DNA of 64,000 nucleotides from Neoaquamicrobium sediminum. Lineage in GTDB: Bacteria > Pseudomonadota > Alphaproteobacteria > Rhizobiales > Rhizobiaceae. Both the position numbers and the translations under genes were made by a program. The stretch lies in the NCBI RefSeq assembly GCF_013240295.1, contig NZ_JABETK010000002.1, forward strand, positions 2,160,990 to 2,224,989. The letters are read 5' to 3'. Positions within the stretch are counted from its first letter, which is position 1, and every line of letters starts with the position of its first letter. Below the pieces are notes generated by a model. It made no database searches, was not told the origin of the DNA, and saw only the letters and a program-made list of their open reading frames with translations. Below, one piece after another: positions 62,578 to 64,000 of the stretch.

Positions 62578-63519
62578 TTAGTATGGCCACTCGCCTTTGC
62601 CGAGCGCCCTCACTGCCTCGACGATGCGGCCAAAGCTCTCCTTCGCGCGCGTGACGCTGTGGCGCGCCCGCAGGTAGCCATGAACCAGGCCGGCCTCTTC
62701 CAACCAGGCCGCCTTGCCACCCGCCGCAAAGATGCGATCGCGATAGCTCTCGCCATCGGAAGACAGCGGATCGCATTGCGCGGTGATGGACACCGTCGGC
62801 GGCAGATCGGAAAAATCGCTATCGGCCAAAGGCGCGAAACTGGGATCGGCCGAGACGTCCCGTCCCGCCGCCCTTTTCCTGGAATAGAAGGCGACGTCGC
62901 GCGCACTCAGCATCGGCGCGTCGGCATGGCCGACATAGGACCCTTGCGTCGGGTCGCCGCCAAGCCCCGGATAGATCAGCACCTGACCGACAGGCCGGCT
63001 CGGGCCTCGCCTGCTTGCATGGGCCACCGCCGCTGCAAGATTGCCGCCGGCGGAATCACCAGCCAGCACGACGGGCCGGTCGAACCTTGCCGACACCCAC
63101 CCGAATGCCGCCATTGCATCCTCGAATGCTGCCGGATGCACATATTCCGGCGATAGACGATAGTCGACCGACACCACGGAATAGCCTGTTCGTTCGCACA
63201 ACTCGGCGCAAACGTCGTCATGGCTCTCCAGTCCGCCGAGGATGAAGCCGCCGCCGTGGAAGTAGAGCACGACCGCCGCATCGTCCGGCTCGCTTCGATT
63301 GTAGATCCGCACCGGAATCGTGCGCCCTTCAGCCTCGATGCCCGTGGTCTCGGCGCTGACGCCGTCGGGATAGCCGGTGAAGAACGCCCTGCACATCCGG
63401 TCGTAGATGGCGCGCTGTTCTGCAATGCCGTAGTCGATCGTATCCGGCGGATAGAAGCTGTTCGTTCGTTCGATGAACGCGCGCGTTTCCGCATCTATCA
63501 GCTTGTCGTAGGCAGCCAC
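62578..63519 (-). CDS. HSL-family alpha/beta hydrolase (esterase)
   Basis: A 313-residue alpha/beta hydrolase of the hormone-sensitive-lipase family. The oxyanion motif is LYFHGGGFILGG, the nucleophile motif VLAGDSAGGNLAAAVA, and the terminal region holds the catalytic Asp (QCDPLSSDGE) and His (EEAGLVHGYLRARH). It has no signal peptide. The GTG start at 63519 directly follows the stop of the enoyl-CoA hydratase remnant (TAA-GTG) and is preceded by GGAAGGGAAGG. It probably formed an operon with that hydratase. Confidence 0.9.
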   Translation of the reverse strand: MAAYDKLIDAETRAFIERTNSFYPPDTIDYGIAEQRAIYDRMCRAFFTGYPDGVSAETTGIEAEGRTIPVRIYNRSEPDDAAVVLYFHGGGFILGGLESHDDVCAELCERTGYSVVSVDYRLSPEYVHPAAFEDAMAAFGWVSARFDRPVVLAGDSAGGNLAAAVAHASRRGPSRPVGQVLIYPGLGGDPTQGSYVGHADAPMLSARDVAFYSRKRAAGRDVSADPSFAPLADSDFSDLPPTVSITAQCDPLSSDGESYRDRIFAAGGKAAWLEEAGLVHGYLRARHSVTRAKESFGRIVEAVRALGKGEWPY

Positions 63520-63820
63520 TTACCTTCCCTTCCAGACGGGTTCGCGCTTTTCCGCGAAGGCGCGGAAACCTTCCATTCCGTCCTCCGAATCGTAGAGTTC
63601 GTCGACAGTGCGGAACTGGCGCTTGGTGATGCGGTTCATGGCATCCTGGAACGTCAGCGCCTCGGCGGCCCTCGCCACCTCCTTGATCGAGGCAAACACC
63701 AGCGGCGGACCGGAAGCAAGCAGCCGCGCCACATCCCAAACGCGTTCCTCAAGCTGGTCGGCCGGATGGACCTCGTTGACCAGCCCCCATCGATGCGCTT
63801 CGAGCACATCCATCCACCGC
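63520..63820 (-). pseudogene. Enoyl-CoA hydratase/isomerase, C-terminal fragment
   Basis: Only the last 97-100 residues of a crotonase-family protein are present, from RWMDVLEAHRWGLVNEVHPADQLEERVWDVARLL to the end FAEKREPVWKGR. The usual 160-residue N-terminal half, with the oxyanion-hole loops, is missing. Immediately upstream, at 63820/63821, the sequence changes abruptly to a puuE-like fragment on the same strand, which puts a stop codon in front of the fragment. An ATG at 63813 is in frame but cannot make a working enzyme. A full copy may exist elsewhere if this junction is an assembly error. Confidence 0.85.
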
Positions 63821-64000
63821 TAGACGGTGACCGGCACCTCTGCCTGCGTGAACATGCGATGGAGCCGCCGAAGCCCGCGCGCGCCACTGTTCGTAGATCG
63901 ATTCCATGTTCCAGTGGCGTTTGCCACGCCATGGCGCCACGCCAGCCACCTCGGAAAAACGCCTCCGATGCGGCATGGAGGTGCAGTTCTCGCCGCCTTC
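63821..64000 (-). pseudogene. Decayed inverted copy of puuE segment
   Basis: Read on the minus strand, this 180-base end of the window matches puuE positions 57848-58038 (191 bases), with a net loss of 11 bases and several substitutions. The shared blocks include the GKRHWNMESIY coding part and the HVHAGR-type out-of-frame remnant. The reading frame is broken several times, so no PuuE protein is encoded. The match continues to the window edge. It can be a decayed duplicate or, more likely, low-quality sequence joined wrongly at this point. Confidence 0.8.

Overview
This is a GC-rich bacterial chromosome segment, densely packed with genes, and it looks alphaproteobacterial. The best fit is Hyphomicrobiales, near Phyllobacteriaceae such as Mesorhizobium; that genus-level guess comes from remembered family resemblance, not a search. 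Supporting signs are the three-part proton-translocating transhydrogenase behind an aa3-oxidase subunit IV gene, a GAAC-N7-GAAC LexA-type box, two TTAA-N7-TTAA CtrA-type boxes, a PuuD-type membrane urate oxidase, and many ABC and TRAP uptake systems. I see no phage, insertion sequence, CRISPR array, rRNA or tRNA.

Layout: 0.2-3.1 kb holds an SDR oxidoreductase, rpsU with its terminator, a TPR lipoprotein and a quinone reductase-like flavoprotein. 3.1-5.9 kb is a Fe-S-type regulator (SufR-like), an MFS exporter and a LysE exporter behind a palindromic operator. 5.9-9.9 kb is a polyamine-type ABC importer with a frameshifted ATPase. 10.1-13.5 kb is coxIV-pntAa-pntAb-pntB. 13.6-16.3 kb is soxR diverging from a SnoaL-like protein/FMN reductase/MFS operon through a clear SoxR box. 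17.1-25.4 kb is a branched-chain-type ABC importer joined to an acyl-CoA synthetase and a Crp/Fnr regulator. 25.5-28.8 kb is a FeeM-like N-acyltransferase and a GGDEF-EAL protein with CtrA-type boxes. 28.9-36 kb is an indolepyruvate ferredoxin oxidoreductase diverging from a TRAP transporter. 36-44 kb is mixed accessory metabolism: glutamine amidotransferase, hydroxyacid dehydrogenase, LacI, EamA, MarR, creatininase, CobW GTPase and WD40 protein. 44.2-46.9 kb is a probable SOS pair, radical SAM protein and UdgX. 47-60.5 kb is an almost complete purine-degradation cluster.

The purine cluster runs guanine to xanthine (GuaD), urate (XdhABC), 5-hydroxyisourate (PuuD), OHCU (UraH), allantoin (UraD domain of the PuuE fusion), allantoate (PuuE), then ureidoglycine to ureidoglycolate (AllE) and glyoxylate plus urea (AllA). 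A glycerate-2-kinase in the puuD-guaD operon would feed glyoxylate-derived glycerate to central metabolism. Allantoate amidohydrolase and a purine permease are not in the window.

A striking global feature is that at least six conserved genes, and probably seven, are broken or mis-ended by the loss of exactly one base, mostly in short G/C runs. The right edge also carries a decayed inverted copy of part of puuE fused to a truncated enoyl-CoA hydratase. Together these suggest sequencing or assembly error more than real gene decay, and the affected genes are probably intact in the organism.
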